From the NCBI GenBank assembly GCA_012798145.1, contig JAAZNT010000016.1, positions 1 through 8,553 on the forward strand: DNA of 8,553 bases, read 5' to 3'. The notes beneath the pieces were generated by a model that had not been told where the DNA came from, made no database searches, and was given only the letters and a program-made list of their open reading frames with translations. The first letter of the stretch is position 1. The number at the start of each line of letters is the position of its first letter. This DNA comes from Thermoanaerobaculaceae bacterium (lineage in GTDB: Bacteria; Acidobacteriota; UBA4820). The position numbers and the translations under genes are program-made. Positions 7,326 through 8,553 of the stretch are shown here, one piece after another.

Positions 7326-7961
7326 TTATCTTGTTACGAGGACTTTGCTTTCAAAAGTTTCTTTTTCGTGCATAACAGTCAAAACGACTGCAGCGCTCCC
7401 GTTGGTTGGCGGGATGTTGAAGACGGCGTTGCAAAGCCCTTCGTGGTTTGTCTTTCCACTAAAAAGTTCCTTGTTTAGCCCTTCCACTGTGACTAATTTT
7501 ATTGAGACATCAGCCCCGTCAATAGGAACTTCGCTGATATCGTAATTGGCTCTTACTTTGAAAAAACTTTTAGCGCCGGAAACCATAGGGGATTGATCCA
7601 ATATTGAAACTTTCATCTTCTCCCCCTCCTGCTCGTTTGTCAAGTATTCAAGGATCACTTCGTCAAGACTTTTGTTTGAAACGATCCCCTCGCCAAAAGG
7701 TTTTTCCGGCTCCTTAGCGTGCTTGCCAAGTTTTATGTCAACAACAATTTTTCTGTGCTGTTTTTCAAGAAGGGCTGCAATGTCCGCTTCAGAGCAACCC
7801 TTCTCAAGAAGTTCTTTGTAGGATGTTTTGTAAGAAGAGAGGATTTCGCCCCCGACATAGATAAGAGTCTCTATAATCGGATTCCCTTCTCCTCTATCTT
7901 CTGTCTGGACATGGTAAACCTTGCCTTTGTAAACGACATCCTGATTGTAGCCGGTAATCAT
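7326..7961 (-). CDS. Cytoplasmic HVQTED-domain protein with C-terminal Ig-like domain
   Basis: A 211-residue protein of unknown function with no signal peptide or membrane segment. The N-terminal module (about 1-80) carries YNQDVVYKGKVYHVQTEDRG and ETLIYVGGEILSSYKTSY. From memory, this pattern occurs in uncharacterised conserved proteins of Acidobacteriota and Deltaproteobacteria; I cannot confirm this here. A charged, helical linker (about 81-115) leads to a beta-rich domain (115-211: FFKVRANYDISEVPIDGADVSIKL, SGKTNHEGLCNAVFNIPP) that looks like an Ig-like or carboxypeptidase-regulatory-type sandwich. The frame extends upstream to a TTG at 7979, but that codon overlaps the GGAGG ribosome site, so I choose the ATG at 7961. 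It follows tnaA by 64 bp with no terminator visible between, so the two may be co-transcribed. Confidence 0.85.
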   Translation of the reverse strand: MITGYNQDVVYKGKVYHVQTEDRGEGNPIIETLIYVGGEILSSYKTSYKELLEKGCSEADIAALLEKQHRKIVVDIKLGKHAKEPEKPFGEGIVSNKSLDEVILEYLTNEQEGEKMKVSILDQSPMVSGAKSFFKVRANYDISEVPIDGADVSIKLVTVEGLNKELFSGKTNHEGLCNAVFNIPPTNGSAAVVLTVMHEKETFESKVLVTR

Positions 7962-8025
7962 ATCCTTCAAAACCTCCAATATAATAAAATATGACTATTT
8001 TGAAAAAGTTTCAAGTCCAGCAGTT
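7962..8025 (-). other. Short gap between tnaA and the HVQTED gene
   Basis: This 64-bp AT-rich gap holds the GGAGG ribosome site, a weak inverted repeat (TTGAAA, AAG, TTTCAA; 8000-8014) with no T-run after it on the - strand, and two GTTTCAA copies 15 bases apart (8008-8014 and 8023-8029, the second reaching the tnaA stop). A weak promoter (TTGAAA, 17 bases, TATTTT) can be read on the - strand but is not convincing. No clear terminator is present. Confidence 0.4.
7973..7977 (-). promoter_or_regulatory. Ribosome binding site of the HVQTED gene
   Basis: GGAGG on the - strand lies 11 bases before the ATG at 7961, a somewhat long spacing. It overlaps the alternative TTG at 7979 and is only 2 bases from a TTG at 7970, so the ATG is the most credible start. 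A second purine run, AAGGA (7963-7967), is too close to the ATG to act. Confidence 0.5.
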
Positions 8026-8553
8026 TCAAAGCGCTTCAAGCTTTACTGTAAAATGGCGCAAGAAAGGCGGTTCATAAACTATTTTGAACCCTTTATATTT
8101 TTCTTTGTTCTTTACAATAGAGCCGGCTATTTCGGAAACATACCTTAAATGGCTTTCTGTATAAACTCTTCTTGGAACGGCAAGGCGGACAAGTTCCATC
8201 GGCGAAGGAATAAACCTTCCTTCACTGTCTTTTTTGCCAAACATTAAAGAGCCAATTTCAACTCCCCTTATACCACCTTCTTTGTACAGAGCGACAGCAA
8301 GACTTTGCGCTGGAAATTCTTCTCTTTTTATGTGGGAAAAAGATTCAACGGCGTTTAGATAAACTGCATGCCCTCCCGTCGGTTCAAGAATTGGAACACC
8401 GTTTTCCTTAAGCATTTCACCAAAATATTCTATTTGTCCTATCCTTGTTTGAAGATAACTTTCGTCAAGAACTTCCCTTAACCCTACGGCAAGCGCCTCA
8501 AGGTCTCTTCCCGAAAGTCCGCCGTAAGTTAAAAATCCCTCTTTCAAAATTAA
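8026..8553 (-). CDS. tnaA: Tryptophanase, C-terminal part (cut by window edge)
   Basis: The last 175 residues of a PLP-dependent beta-eliminating lyase; the rest, including the PLP-binding lysine, lies beyond the right edge. Full-length family members are about 460-470 residues. Recognisable blocks are EGFLTYGGLSGRDLEALAVGL, PTGGHAVYLNA, FPAQSLAVALYKEGGIRGVEIG, ELVRLAVPRRVYT (the segment with the arginine that binds substrate carboxylate in this family) and YEPPFLRHFTVKL. The enzyme converts L-tryptophan to indole, pyruvate and ammonia in the cytoplasm. Its close relative is tyrosine phenol-lyase. GVEIGS in place of the SMERG-type segment, and LRHFT in place of LRFFT, favour tryptophanase. 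The frame is open to the edge, so no start is present in the window. It is first in a line of four - strand genes. Confidence 0.93.
   Translation of the reverse strand, partial: LILKEGFLTYGGLSGRDLEALAVGLREVLDESYLQTRIGQIEYFGEMLKENGVPILEPTGGHAVYLNAVESFSHIKREEFPAQSLAVALYKEGGIRGVEIGSLMFGKKDSEGRFIPSPMELVRLAVPRRVYTESHLRYVSEIAGSIVKNKEKYKGFKIVYEPPFLRHFTVKLEAL

Noticed and set aside
6988..7545. 185-residue + strand reading frame spanning 6988-7545
   Set aside because: It crosses two - strand genes and a promoter, and its product is low-complexity and basic (runs of R, K, N, F), typical of an antisense shadow.
7962..7979. TTG start at 7979 for the HVQTED protein
   Set aside because: The codon overlaps the GGAGG ribosome site, so initiation there would lack its own signal. 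The ATG at 7961 fits better.
8000..8014. Inverted repeat TTGAAA-AAG-TTTCAA as a tnaA terminator
   Set aside because: The stem is 6 bp and AT-rich with a 3-base loop, and no T-run follows on the - strand.
8008..8029. GTTTCAA direct repeat as an operator
   Set aside because: Two 7-base AT-rich copies are easily due to chance, and one runs into the tnaA stop codon. No regulator is encoded nearby.

Overview
The window comes from an AT-rich bacterial genome that I cannot assign to a species. Exported proteins with bacterial signal peptides, a ComM-family ATPase, a tryptophanase and a small HVQTED-type protein fit an uncultured, probably anaerobic, amino-acid-using bacterium. From memory, HVQTED-type proteins occur in Acidobacteriota and related deep lineages, so that placement is only a weak suggestion.

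Layout. The left half (8-4540, + strand) is one very large gene for an exported protein of about 1,510 residues. Its N-terminal half is four tandem units of about 200 residues. These are parallel beta-helix-like, and each carries a D-T-N-G-(D/N)-G loop followed by PGDW. Its C-terminal half is a chain of fibronectin-III-like modules with one unassigned beta domain inserted. A strong intrinsic terminator (4567-4596) ends this gene. Its U-tract overlaps the stop codon of the convergent gene.

The right half is entirely on the - strand and reads from the right edge: the C-terminal third of a tryptophanase (tnaA, cut by the window edge), a 211-residue cytoplasmic HVQTED plus Ig-like protein, a 377-residue exported protein of unknown function, and a full-length comM/yifB. 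The last two share an ATGA overlap, so they are probably translationally coupled. They have their own sigma-70-type promoter (7277-7305) in the 68-bp gap before the 377-residue gene. No convincing terminator lies between any of the - strand genes, so read-through from tnaA is possible.

Functionally the window mixes a surface or extracellular repeat protein, amino-acid catabolism and a DNA-branch-migration ATPase. The genes do not form an obvious single pathway. The least understood parts are the giant beta-helix/Fn3 protein, the exported protein coupled to comM, and the small HVQTED protein. No RNA gene, CRISPR array, insertion sequence or gene-free stretch over 300 bases was found.
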